64,000 nt of DNA from Clostridiales bacterium CHKCI001 (GTDB lineage Bacteria > Bacillota > Clostridia > Lachnospirales > Lachnospiraceae): positions 223,388 to 287,387 of the forward strand of contig FCNS01000036.1 of the NCBI GenBank assembly GCA_900045905.1. The letters run 5' to 3'. This document shows positions 1 through 8,621 of the stretch, piece after piece. The notes beneath the pieces were generated by a model that saw only the letters and a program-made list of their open reading frames with translations, was not told the DNA's origin and did not search any database. The stretch's first letter is position 1; each line of letters starts with the position of its first letter. The translations under genes were made by a program, and so were the position numbers.

Positions 1-448
1 GACGAATTGACATATAAAATGCATTAATAATTGTACGTTTTACTGAGTTAACAAATTTTGCTAGTATAGGGAAGACATATGTAAGTGCAAAAAGATAAAG
101 TATCATAATCCCCAACATTATCATAGAAAGATACTTCATTAAGCCTCCTGTTAACTGGCGGTATAAATAAAGGTCGTAAACAAAGAATGCCCCTACAGCA
201 GTCATTATTATACCAATAATAACTCCTTGACGAAAATTTTGTTTAAAGGATTTAAAGAAATTTTTAAATATATAGCCATCTTCATCATTTGCTAAACGAA
301 GAGCCACATAATAAGTTGCTGTTGTAGCTGGTCCAATCGTTATAATCGGAATACAACAGATCACCCACAACAAATTTAAAATGATAACATCTGCAATTTT
401 ACCCATAAACCGCCAAAACGGATTGTCCATATTAAATAATTCGCTCAT
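1..448 (-). CDS. YesL/DUF624-like membrane protein, partial
   Basis: The frame opens at an ATG at 448 on the minus strand and runs off the window edge, giving about 149 residues without a stop. The translation begins MSELFNMDNPFWRFMGK and has hydrophobic segments around residues 20-42, 75-95 and 105-130, as in the YesL (DUF624) family. That family usually has about 200 residues and 5-6 membrane spans, so the C-terminus is missing here. YesL-like proteins usually sit beside sugar ABC transporters, but their role is not established. A GAGG lies 5 bases before the ATG, and an in-frame stop just upstream excludes an earlier start. The gene is divergent from the next one. Confidence 0.72.
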   Translation of the reverse strand, partial: MSELFNMDNPFWRFMGKIADVIILNLLWVICCIPIITIGPATTATYYVALRLANDEDGYIFKNFFKSFKQNFRQGVIIGIIMTAVGAFFVYDLYLYRQLTGGLMKYLSMIMLGIMILYLFALTYVFPILAKFVNSVKRTIINAFYMSIR

Positions 449-638
449 TACTACCTCAACAATTCCTCCTATTATTTTTTGATATATTATATATGATTCT
501 TTCACAGAATGCAACCTGTTCCTCTTTTATCTAGGCATTTAATACTTTTTTTACAAAATTCACATTATTTTCTTATCTCTTCTTGTCATTTTATGTTACA
601 CTATAAATTAATGAATGAATGAAAAGGAGCCTGTTATT

Positions 639-1409
639 ATGTTAAAAATGAATGAAAAAGCACCTTCACGTATCAGTGATGATTATCATCCTGTGAAAAC
701 AGAAAAGCAAACTGTCAAATCTGAGATTGCTAAAATGAAATCATTGGGACTAAAAGGTGGTCTGCAATACTTTTGGATGTATTATAAGATTCCAGTATTA
801 ATCTTAGTTCTTGTAATTGCCTGTGGTATTTCTATTTCTATGGCTATATATGAAAATACTAAGCCTGTGCTGATTTATGCAAACTTCGTCAACAATTCTA
901 CAAACCTAGAAAATTTGAATGATATCTTTGAAGAAAAATATTCCAGTTATTTAGGAGAAGATCCAGATAAGACAAATGTTACATTAGAAACTGGATTATT
1001 CTACTCTGTTGCAGATACAGGTGGACAAAATCAAACCGTCTATCAAAAATTAATGGCAGAGATGGGAGCTGGAACATTGGATGTACTTGGAGGTGACAAA
1101 GAAGTTTTCTACGCCTTTAATGATAGGCTAGGAGAAAGTCGATATTGTTACGATTTAACCGAAATTCTTCCTCCAGATTTATATGAGATGCTTCAGGACA
1201 AATTTTACTATATGTCCGATACAGATGGAACACAGATTCCAGTTGGAATTAACTTCACAGATTCCCAATTTTATTCTGATATGCAGATGCAGGCAAACGA
1301 ATACTATATTGGAATGCCAGTCAGTGGAGACATAAACCGATTTTTGAATTTCTTACGTTATTCTTATGGTCTCGATCCTGTTTTAGAATCCAATTCCGCC
1401 GAATCCTAA
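639..1409 (+). CDS. hypothetical single-span membrane-anchored protein
   Basis: I do not recognise this 256-residue protein. It has a charged N-terminal cytoplasmic part of about 45 residues, one strong hydrophobic segment (IPVLILVLVIACGISISMAI) near residues 48-68, and a polar, acidic extracytoplasmic domain of about 185 residues. The start is placed at 639 because AAGGAGC lies 8 bases upstream; a nearer ATG at 615 in the same frame lacks a ribosome site. The C-terminal part, with segments such as GTLDVLGGDKEVFYAF, has a faint likeness to solute-binding proteins, but this is only an impression. It is divergent from the YesL-like gene and ends in a strong bidirectional terminator. Confidence 0.7.
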   Translation: MLKMNEKAPSRISDDYHPVKTEKQTVKSEIAKMKSLGLKGGLQYFWMYYKIPVLILVLVIACGISISMAIYENTKPVLIYANFVNNSTNLENLNDIFEEKYSSYLGEDPDKTNVTLETGLFYSVADTGGQNQTVYQKLMAEMGAGTLDVLGGDKEVFYAFNDRLGESRYCYDLTEILPPDLYEMLQDKFYYMSDTDGTQIPVGINFTDSQFYSDMQMQANEYYIGMPVSGDINRFLNFLRYSYGLDPVLESNSAES

Positions 1410-1423
1410 AAATGATTTTGTGA

Positions 1424-1464
1424 AAAAATGCTATGCGAAGCACTTGAATTCGCATAGCATTTTT
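1424..1464. terminator. bidirectional intrinsic terminator
   Basis: A 16-bp perfect inverted repeat (AAAAATGCTATGCGAA and its complement at 1449-1464) with a 9-base loop lies between two convergent genes. A-rich and T-rich flanks let it serve both the upstream plus-strand gene and glgP on the minus strand. Confidence 0.9.
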
Positions 1465-1471
1465 ATTGTTC

Positions 1472-3931
1472 TTATAATTCTACAGAAACTTTATTCAGAT
1501 GCCAAATATCATCTACATATTGCTGAATGGTTCGGTCAGATGTGAACTTACCAGCATTACATGTATTTAACATTGCCATACGAGCCCAATTCTTTTCATC
1601 TTTATATGCCTCATTGACTCTCATATGAGCTTCATGGTAAGAACGGAAATCTTTCAAAATAAAATACGTATCTGCACGATCGCTGCTATAAGTATTAAGC
1701 AGAGAATTATAGATTTCACGGAACAATTCTGGATCTTCTGGTGAATAGAAACCATTGATCAGCTGCATCAGCACACGACGAATTCCCTGATCTTCATTGA
1801 AAATATCCATTGGATTATATCCGCCTTCATTTTCATACTTAATTACCTCATCGGAACTCATACCAAAAATGAATGCATTTTCTGCTCCAACTTCTTCTAC
1901 GATTTCTACGTTTGCACCATCCATCGTACCAAGTGTTACTGCACCATTTAACATAAACTTCATATTACCTGTACCAGATGCCTCTTTACTTGCAGTAGAA
2001 ATCTGCTCAGAAACATCCGCTGCTGCAAAAATTAATTCTGCATTGGATACACGATAATTTTCAATAAATACAACTTTAATCTTTCCATTAATGCTCTTAT
2101 CGTTATTAATGACATCTGCTACAGAGTTAATCAATTTAATTGTCAACTTCGCACGACGATAACCTGCTGCTGCTTTTGCTCCAAAAATAAATGTTCTTGG
2201 ATAAAAGTCCATATCTGGATGATCTTTTAATTCATTGTAAAGATACATTACATGTAAGATATTCAGCAACTGTCTCTTATACTCATGCAGTCTCTTAACC
2301 TGTACGTCAAAAATGGAACGAGGATCGATATCAATGCCATTATGCTCTTTGATATATTTTGTCAGACGAATTTTATTCTGATACTTAATATTCATAAATT
2401 CCTGCTGAGCTTTCGGATCATCTACAAATACTTCTAATTTCTTTAAATGAGGAAGATTTGTAATCCATTCATTGCCAATCTTATCTGTAATCCAATCTGC
2501 TAATAATGGATTTGCATGAAGCAAGAAACGTCTCTGTGTAATACCATTTGTTTTATTATTAAACTTTTCTGGATACATTTCATAGAAATCTCTAAGTTCT
2601 TGTTTCTTTAAAATTTCAGTATGAAGCTGTGCTACACCATTTACAGAGAAGGAACCTGCAATTGCCAGATGAGCCATCTTAACTTGGCCATCATAAATAA
2701 TTGCCATTTTACGAATCTTTTCATGATTATTTGGATATTTTTGCGAAATTTCTTCTACAAATCTGCGATTAATTTCTTCTACAATCTGGTAAATTCTAGG
2801 AAGCAGACGAGAGAACAGCTCAATTGGCCATTTTTCCAATGCTTCTGCCATGATTGTATGATTTGTATAAGCACAAGTCTTTGTTGTAACATCCCATGCT
2901 TCTTCCCATGTCAGTTTCTCTTCGTCCAACAAGATACGCATTAATTCTGCTACTGCTACAGTTGGATGTGTATCATTTAATTGGAATACAACTTTTTCAT
3001 ATAACTTTCTTACATCACCATGTTTTTCTTTATATTTTGCTACGGCTCTTTGCACACTTGCTGAAATAAAGAAATACTGCTGTTTCAGACGAAGTTCTTT
3101 TCCTGCATAGTGATTATCATTTGGATATAATACTTCAACAATATTTTTAGCTAAGTTTTCCTGTTCAACTGCCTTTTGGTACTCTCCACGGTCAAAGCAA
3201 TCTAAATTGAATGTCTGAATTGGCTCTGCATCCCAGATACGAAGAGTATTTACTACATTATTTTCATATCCAATTACAGGTAAATCATATGGAACTGCAT
3301 GCACAGACTGATAACCCTGCTGCACAAAATGTTCTCTTCCTGTCTCATCCTTCTGTATCGTTACATAACCGCCAAATTTTACTTCTGTAGTATATTCTGC
3401 ACGCCGGATCTCAAATGGATTTCCATTCTTTAACCAATTATCTGGTACTTCTACTTGGAAACCATCGCGAATCTCTTGTGCAAACATACCATATTTGTAA
3501 CGAATACCACAGCCATATGCTGCATAACCAAGTGTCGCCAAAGAATCCAAAAAGCAGGCAGCCAAACGTCCTAATCCTCCATTACCAAGAGCTGCATCTG
3601 GTTCCTGATCTTCAATCACATTTAAATCAAATCCTAATTCTTCTAATGCTTCACGAATTTCTTTTTGCGCACCAATATTAATGATATTATTTCCTAATGC
3701 ACGTCCCATTAAAAATTCCATAGAAAGATAATAAACTGTCTTTACATCTTGCTTCTCATATTCCTTCTGAGTTGCAATCCATTCGTCAATGATAACATCC
3801 TTCACCGCATAGCTTACTGCTTGGAATACCTGCTCTTTTGTTGCCTCATCAATGGTCTTGCGGTATAAGTTTCTTACATTATCCACAACGCTCTTTTTAA
3901 AAACAGCTTTGTCAAATCCTGTCTTATTCAT
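1472..3931 (-). CDS. glgP: glycogen/maltodextrin phosphorylase
   Basis: At 819 residues this has the normal length for a bacterial GT35 alpha-glucan phosphorylase, which releases glucose-1-phosphate from glycogen or maltodextrin in the cytoplasm. The GNGGLGRLAACFLDS block, the RRFLLHANP region and the PLP-lysine motif KEASGTGNMKF near the C-terminus are all present. The start has a strong AGGAGG 5 bases upstream. The 5' leader carries a hairpin-RBS repeat that recurs at 44.5 kb. ileS lies 130 bases upstream on the same strand with no T-run between them, so read-through is possible. Glycogen and maltodextrin forms cannot be told apart here. Confidence 0.96.
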   Translation of the reverse strand: MNKTGFDKAVFKKSVVDNVRNLYRKTIDEATKEQVFQAVSYAVKDVIIDEWIATQKEYEKQDVKTVYYLSMEFLMGRALGNNIINIGAQKEIREALEELGFDLNVIEDQEPDAALGNGGLGRLAACFLDSLATLGYAAYGCGIRYKYGMFAQEIRDGFQVEVPDNWLKNGNPFEIRRAEYTTEVKFGGYVTIQKDETGREHFVQQGYQSVHAVPYDLPVIGYENNVVNTLRIWDAEPIQTFNLDCFDRGEYQKAVEQENLAKNIVEVLYPNDNHYAGKELRLKQQYFFISASVQRAVAKYKEKHGDVRKLYEKVVFQLNDTHPTVAVAELMRILLDEEKLTWEEAWDVTTKTCAYTNHTIMAEALEKWPIELFSRLLPRIYQIVEEINRRFVEEISQKYPNNHEKIRKMAIIYDGQVKMAHLAIAGSFSVNGVAQLHTEILKKQELRDFYEMYPEKFNNKTNGITQRRFLLHANPLLADWITDKIGNEWITNLPHLKKLEVFVDDPKAQQEFMNIKYQNKIRLTKYIKEHNGIDIDPRSIFDVQVKRLHEYKRQLLNILHVMYLYNELKDHPDMDFYPRTFIFGAKAAAGYRRAKLTIKLINSVADVINNDKSINGKIKVVFIENYRVSNAELIFAAADVSEQISTASKEASGTGNMKFMLNGAVTLGTMDGANVEIVEEVGAENAFIFGMSSDEVIKYENEGGYNPMDIFNEDQGIRRVLMQLINGFYSPEDPELFREIYNSLLNTYSSDRADTYFILKDFRSYHEAHMRVNEAYKDEKNWARMAMLNTCNAGKFTSDRTIQQYVDDIWHLNKVSVEL

Positions 3932-3936
3932 CTTTA

Positions 3937-3995
3937 CCTCCTAACGCCGCAGTCGTCGCGACATAAATCTAGGGATGGGTGAAAGTCTCTTTCAA
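3937..3995 (-). repeat. hairpin-RBS 5' leader repeat, copy 1
   Basis: Read on the minus strand this leader has a GAAAGAGACTTTCACCCATC block, then ATTTATG, a GC-rich hairpin (GTCGCGACGACTGCGGC) and TTAGGAGG, which is the Shine-Dalgarno of glgP. The same order recurs before the gene starting at 44512. The hairpin directly abuts the ribosome site, so it could tune translation. Confidence 0.6.
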
Positions 3996-4012
3996 CCGTT
4001 TCCTCTTTTGCT

Positions 4013-4065
4013 CTAGAATACTGGCTAACTGCTGCTAATGTATTCGTTAGCCAGTTCTATTCTAG
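4013..4065 (-). repeat. imperfect inverted repeat overlapping the ileS stop
   Basis: CTAGAAT-CTGGCTAAC pairs with GTTAGCCAG-ATTCTAG around a central loop. The structure begins at the ileS stop codon and is not followed by a T-run on either strand, so it looks like an mRNA-stabilising or processing hairpin rather than a normal terminator. Confidence 0.5.
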
Positions 4066-7000
4066 CAAACCTTTTCTACGCCTAATGCTACGGTTTCTCC
4101 GTTAATATTCCATTCTTTTGTATATCCGCTACACTCTCCGCTAACAATTTTATCTGCCATAACATCGGAGCAAATACTTGCCTTATATTTTTCAATAACT
4201 TCAGCAATTTTTTGATTATCCTTATGGTATACAATAATATGGTCCATTACTTCAAAGCCAGCTTCTTTTCTCATTGTCTGAATTTTACTGATTACTTCTC
4301 TTACAAATCCCTCTTCAATCAATTCTGGAGTCAGATTACTATCCAGTACCACTGTAACTTCTCCGTTATTTTCTGAAACAAAGCCTTCCTTCTGTGTCAT
4401 CTCAATTAACAAATCCTCTTTCTGAAGAACGACTTCTTCTCCTCCCAGATCCAATTTCAACTGTCCAGAAGTATTCAATTCATCCATTGCAGCATTGCCA
4501 TCCAAAGAAGTTAACGCTGGACGAATCTTACCTAACAACTTACCATATTTTGGACCTACTGTTTTTAACTGAGGCTTAAACGTATAAGTTGTAAAACTGC
4601 GTACATCATCTGTAAATGTTACTTTTTTAACATTTAACTCATCTTTAATAATTTGATCAAAGTACTCACTCAGACAAAACGGTGCTTTAACAAACATATT
4701 CGCCAGAGGCTGACGATTTTTCAAGTTAGCAGAATTTCTACATGCACGTCCCATAACAACTACTTTGAGAACTGCTTCCATATTTTCTTCCAGTTCTTTG
4801 TCAATCCATGCTTCATTTACTGTTGGATAATCACATAAATGAACACTTTCTGGAGCAGTCTTATCAATGGTACAAACCAAGTTGCGGTAGATATCTTCTG
4901 TCATAAATGGAATCATTGGAGCTGCTAACTTAGATAATGTAACAAGACATGTATATAATGTCATATAGGCATTAATTTTATCCTGTTCCATTCCCTTTGC
5001 CCAGAAACGTTCTCTGCTTCTTCTAACATACCAATTACTCAGATCATCTACAAAATCTTGAAGAATACGTGTTGTCTCATTGATCTTATAATGTTCCAAA
5101 AAATCATCACAATTCTTTGTCAATGTGTTTAATTTTGAAAGAATCCAGCGATCCATTATAGACAGTTTCTCATACTCTAATTGATACTTGGTTGCATCAA
5201 ATTCATCAATATTCGCATAAAGCACAAAAAACGCATACGTATTCCAAAGAGTACCCATGAACTTTCTTTGACCTTCTACCACAGCTTTTCCATGGAAACG
5301 ATTTGGAAGCCATGGTGCTGAATTGGAATAGAAGTACCAACGAATTGCATCCGCACCATATTGCTCCAGAGCCTGGAATGGATCGATGGCATTTCCTTTG
5401 GATTTACTCATCTTCTGGCCATTTTCATCTTGAACATGTCCAAGCACAATGACATTTTTATATGGAGCTTTATTGAAAATCAACGTAGAAATTGCCAGAA
5501 GAGAATAAAACCATCCTCTTGTCTGATCGACTGCTTCACTAATAAAGTCCGCTGGGAAGTTCTTTTCAAACAACTCCTGATTTTCAAATGGATAATGATA
5601 CTGTGCAAATGGCATTGCCCCTGAGTCAAACCAACAGTCAATTACTTCTGGCACACGTGTCATTTTTTTACCACATTTCGGACATTTTACGTGTACATTA
5701 TCAATAAATGGACGATGTAATTCAATATCATCTGGACAATCTTCAGACATCGATTTTAATTCCTCAATACTTCCAATCGAATGCATATGTCCACATTCAC
5801 ACTGCCAGATATTTAATGGAGTTCCCCAATAGCGATTACGGCTGATTCCCCAATCCTGTACATTTTGCAACCAGTCTCCAAAACGTCCTTTTCCGATACT
5901 TTCTGGTATCCAATTAATTGTATTATTATTACGGATCAAGTCCTCCCTTACAGCAGTCATCTTAATAAACCAGGACTCTCTTGCATAGTAAATCAGAGGT
6001 GTATCACATCTCCAACAATGTGGATAGCTGTGTTCAAATTTAGGTGCATCAAATAACAATCCTCTTTTATCCAGGTCTTCTAAGATAATTGGATCCGCTT
6101 TCTTACAAAACGTTCCTGCCCAAGGAGTTCTTTCATCCATTTCGCCTTTTGGATTTACCAACTGCAAAAATGGAAGATCATATTTCCTTCCTACATTGGC
6201 ATCATCTTCACCAAATGCTGGCGCAATATGAACCACTCCAGTACCATCTGTCAATGTAACATAATTGTCACAAGTAACATAGTATGCTTTCTTATCTAAA
6301 TATTGACTAAAATCAAATAATGGTTCATATTCTTTGTATTCTAGATCTTTTCCCTTATATGTCTCTAACACAGTAAATTCTTCACGGAGCACAGAAGTCA
6401 ATGCTTCTGCCAAGTAATAAGTTTCCCCGTTTTCTGACTTTACTTTTACATAAGTTTCTTCTGGATTCATACAAAGTGCAACATTAGATGGTAATGTCCA
6501 TGGGGTTGTCGTCCATGCCAGAATAAATGTGTTTTCCTCCCCCTTTACTGGGAACTTGGCAATTGCAGAACGCTCCTTTACGTCCTTATATCCCTGCGCT
6601 ACCTCATGGCTGGAAAGAGGTGTTCCACATCTTGGACAATATGGTACAATCTTAAATCCTTTGTACAAAAGACCTTTCTCCCAGATCTTCTTTAATGCCC
6701 ACCACTCAGATTCAATGAAGCTGTTGTGATATGTTACGTATGGATTATCCATATCAGCCCAGAAACCTACTGTATTGGAAAAATCTTCCCACATACCTTT
6801 ATATTTCCAGACACTTTCTTTACATTTTTCAATAAATGGTTCTAAACCATACTGCTCAATCTGTTCTTTTCCATCCAGTCCTAAAAGTTTTTCCACTTCC
6901 AGTTCAACTGGTAATCCATGAGTATCCCAACCAGCTTTACGTGGTACCTGATATCCTTTCATGGTACGGTATCTTGGGATCATATCTTTAATCGTTCTAG

Positions 7001-7181
7001 TCAGCACATGACCAATATGAGGCTTTCCATTCGCAGTTGGAGGTCCATCATAAAACATATAATTTGGACCATCTTTACGACTATCAATACTTTTCTCAAA
7101 AATATGGTTCTCTTTCCAGAACTTTTCTGTTTCCTTTTCCCTCTCAACAAAGTTAAGATTTGTAGGAACTTTATTGTACAT
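4062..7181 (-). CDS. ileS: isoleucyl-tRNA synthetase, eukaryote-like (type 2) form
   Basis: This 1039-residue enzyme charges tRNA-Ile. The ATP-binding HIGH signature is in PTANGKPHIGH (residues 48-58) and the KMSKS loop in KMSKSKGN; a CPRCG metal-binding pair lies in the editing-domain region. Its length and style (FYDGPPTANGKPHIGH, GWDTHGLPVELEVE) match type 2 bacterial IleRS, which resembles the eukaryotic enzyme. It also lacks the C-terminal zinc finger of the 920-930-residue type 1 form. Type 2 enzymes are known for intrinsic mupirocin insensitivity, so that property is inferred here. ATG 7181 has AAAGGAG 7 bases upstream. Expression is controlled by the T-box leader. Confidence 0.97.
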   Translation of the reverse strand: MYNKVPTNLNFVEREKETEKFWKENHIFEKSIDSRKDGPNYMFYDGPPTANGKPHIGHVLTRTIKDMIPRYRTMKGYQVPRKAGWDTHGLPVELEVEKLLGLDGKEQIEQYGLEPFIEKCKESVWKYKGMWEDFSNTVGFWADMDNPYVTYHNSFIESEWWALKKIWEKGLLYKGFKIVPYCPRCGTPLSSHEVAQGYKDVKERSAIAKFPVKGEENTFILAWTTTPWTLPSNVALCMNPEETYVKVKSENGETYYLAEALTSVLREEFTVLETYKGKDLEYKEYEPLFDFSQYLDKKAYYVTCDNYVTLTDGTGVVHIAPAFGEDDANVGRKYDLPFLQLVNPKGEMDERTPWAGTFCKKADPIILEDLDKRGLLFDAPKFEHSYPHCWRCDTPLIYYARESWFIKMTAVREDLIRNNNTINWIPESIGKGRFGDWLQNVQDWGISRNRYWGTPLNIWQCECGHMHSIGSIEELKSMSEDCPDDIELHRPFIDNVHVKCPKCGKKMTRVPEVIDCWFDSGAMPFAQYHYPFENQELFEKNFPADFISEAVDQTRGWFYSLLAISTLIFNKAPYKNVIVLGHVQDENGQKMSKSKGNAIDPFQALEQYGADAIRWYFYSNSAPWLPNRFHGKAVVEGQRKFMGTLWNTYAFFVLYANIDEFDATKYQLEYEKLSIMDRWILSKLNTLTKNCDDFLEHYKINETTRILQDFVDDLSNWYVRRSRERFWAKGMEQDKINAYMTLYTCLVTLSKLAAPMIPFMTEDIYRNLVCTIDKTAPESVHLCDYPTVNEAWIDKELEENMEAVLKVVVMGRACRNSANLKNRQPLANMFVKAPFCLSEYFDQIIKDELNVKKVTFTDDVRSFTTYTFKPQLKTVGPKYGKLLGKIRPALTSLDGNAAMDELNTSGQLKLDLGGEEVVLQKEDLLIEMTQKEGFVSENNGEVTVVLDSNLTPELIEEGFVREVISKIQTMRKEAGFEVMDHIIVYHKDNQKIAEVIEKYKASICSDVMADKIVSGECSGYTKEWNINGETVALGVEKVC

Positions 7182-7321
7182 GATTTACTCCTTTCCTGCC
7201 TGGCAGCCAGGCAATTTGCGATACATTATACGATCCCGATTCCTACAGGCAATCTGTATTTCTGCTAAGCAAATCTATAACGTATCTAATTTTCATTGTA
7301 TTATTTTTCAGGTGTTTGTCA

Positions 7322-7654
7322 AGCAAAAAAACTCTCCACCCTGCAATCAACAGGATGAAGAGTCAACTTCACAAAAACCACCCATTACTGCATACTAACA
7401 TATGAGTTCTGAATAACGACAGAAAACCGGCTTAACCTACAGATTTTATCTTTCAGTCAGCTGCTCCAGAGTGATTTTCACTCATCCATTGCTGAGATCT
7501 TCTCAGTGTCAAGCTCGCACTATCCTTAACTCGCTGTAATTTTCCCTGAATGAACTACTGTCTCTATCAAAGCATTTTTCTTTTTTTCAATTATAACTAA
7601 AAATCAACTTTTTTATAAACAAATTCAAAACACCAATCAAGACGATTGTATACC
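7322..7654 (-). promoter_or_regulatory. T-box riboswitch leader of ileS (Ile specifier ATC)
   Basis: The long ileS leader contains Stem I elements on the minus strand, including GAAAATCACTCTGGAGC and the distal CTGACTGAAAG. An ATC codon (7475-7473) sits in the specifier loop, fitting isoleucine. A T-box core GGGTGGT lies at 7377-7383. It is followed by a 13-bp terminator stem at 7331-7363 with a seven-T run. The 5' arm of that stem (CTTCATCCTG) can instead pair with the T-box region, giving mutually exclusive terminator and antiterminator folds. Uncharged tRNA-Ile should therefore allow read-through into ileS, 150 bases downstream. A GCCTGG-CTG-CCAGGC hairpin sits just before the ribosome site. 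Confidence 0.88.
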
Positions 7655-7660
7655 ATATAA

Positions 7661-7689
7661 ATTATAAAAGGCATTCTACTATTTGTCAA
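7661..7689 (-). promoter_or_regulatory. promoter of the ileS T-box transcript
   Basis: TTGACA (7684-7689) and TATAAT (7661-7666) on the minus strand are separated by exactly 17 bases. Both hexamers are perfect sigma-A consensus. The start of transcription would be near 7654, ahead of the T-box. Confidence 0.88.
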
Positions 7690-7694
7690 GCCAT

Positions 7695-8609
7695 TTAATC
7701 CTTTTCCAGCAAAGACAATGTATGTTCAAAGTCTCGTTTTTTTTGCCTGTTGAATATGGATAATATAATGCCCGTCAAAAAACTTACAATTCCAGCAAAC
7801 ATACAGCCTACCGCAATTACTGTTCTTACTAAATGCTTCTGTAAATTTAACTCCTGATCACTTTTTAAAGATGTAATAATTCCTGCACATGCTGTAAATG
7901 CAATCGCTGAAATTGCAGAAAAACAAATGCCCGGTTTTGCTTCACTAAAAAGTTTTCCAATCGTACAAAGAATCTTAATTCCGTCAGAAATAGTATTTAG
8001 CTTAGATACGCTTCCGCTTGGACGATCTTGATAGGCAATCGGTCTCTCCACAATATGAAAATTATGTTCTAATGCAAAGATTGTCATTTCTGTTTCAATT
8101 TCAAATCCTTTACAAGTGACAGGATATGATTTTACAAACTTTCTATTAAATGCCCTTGCTCCAGTCATAATGTCTTTTAAATTAGAATGGAATAAAAAGT
8201 TAATCATATCTCTGACAAGACAGTTTCCACTATTATGAAACATTCGTTTATTCTCTTCAAAATAACTGGAAGAAAGCCGGTCTCCAGCTACCATGTCCGC
8301 TTTTCCTTCCAATATTAAATGCTCAAATTCTGGAGCAAACGAAGCAGGATACGTATTATCTCCATCCACCATAATATAACAATCTGCATCAATATCTCGA
8401 AACATAGAGCGTACTACATTTCCCTTTCCTTGCTTATACTCATGTCTCACAATTGCTCCAGCTTCTTTGGCTATTTGGGCAGTTTTATCAGTAGAATTAT
8501 TGTCGTAAACATAAATTTGTGCATGAGGAAGTATCTGTTGAAAGTCTCGTATTACCTGTCCAATGGTCAATTCCTCATTATAACATGGAACCAAAACAGC
8601 TGTTTTCAC
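7695..8609 (-). CDS. family 2 glycosyltransferase with C-terminal membrane segments
   Basis: The 304-residue protein opens with VPCYNEELTIGQVIRDFQ, then YDNNSTDKT and a MVDGDNTYP acid motif, typical of DPM1-like GT2 enzymes that load a sugar onto a polyprenyl phosphate. Two hydrophobic segments near residues 225-245 and 262-285 would anchor it in the membrane. It starts with GTG 8609, with AGGAGG 8 bases upstream, and begins 12 bases after the stop of the large membrane protein gene. The two genes probably form an operon, with this enzyme supplying a lipid-linked sugar to its partner. Sugar specificity is unknown. Confidence 0.88.
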   Translation of the reverse strand: MKTAVLVPCYNEELTIGQVIRDFQQILPHAQIYVYDNNSTDKTAQIAKEAGAIVRHEYKQGKGNVVRSMFRDIDADCYIMVDGDNTYPASFAPEFEHLILEGKADMVAGDRLSSSYFEENKRMFHNSGNCLVRDMINFLFHSNLKDIMTGARAFNRKFVKSYPVTCKGFEIETEMTIFALEHNFHIVERPIAYQDRPSGSVSKLNTISDGIKILCTIGKLFSEAKPGICFSAISAIAFTACAGIITSLKSDQELNLQKHLVRTVIAVGCMFAGIVSFLTGIILSIFNRQKKRDFEHTLSLLEKD

Positions 8610-8621
8610 CTTATATTCCTC

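Noticed and set aside
4013..4065. Inverted repeat after ileS as an intrinsic terminator
   Set aside because: There is no T-run on either strand and the stem overlaps the stop codon, so I kept it as a hairpin of unknown effect.
7331..7344. CAGGGTGGAG inside the ileS leader terminator as the T-box core
   Set aside because: It is part of the terminator 3' arm. GGGTGGT at 7377-7383 is upstream of the switch, has the T expected for the tRNA-Ile discriminator, and can pair with the terminator 5' arm.
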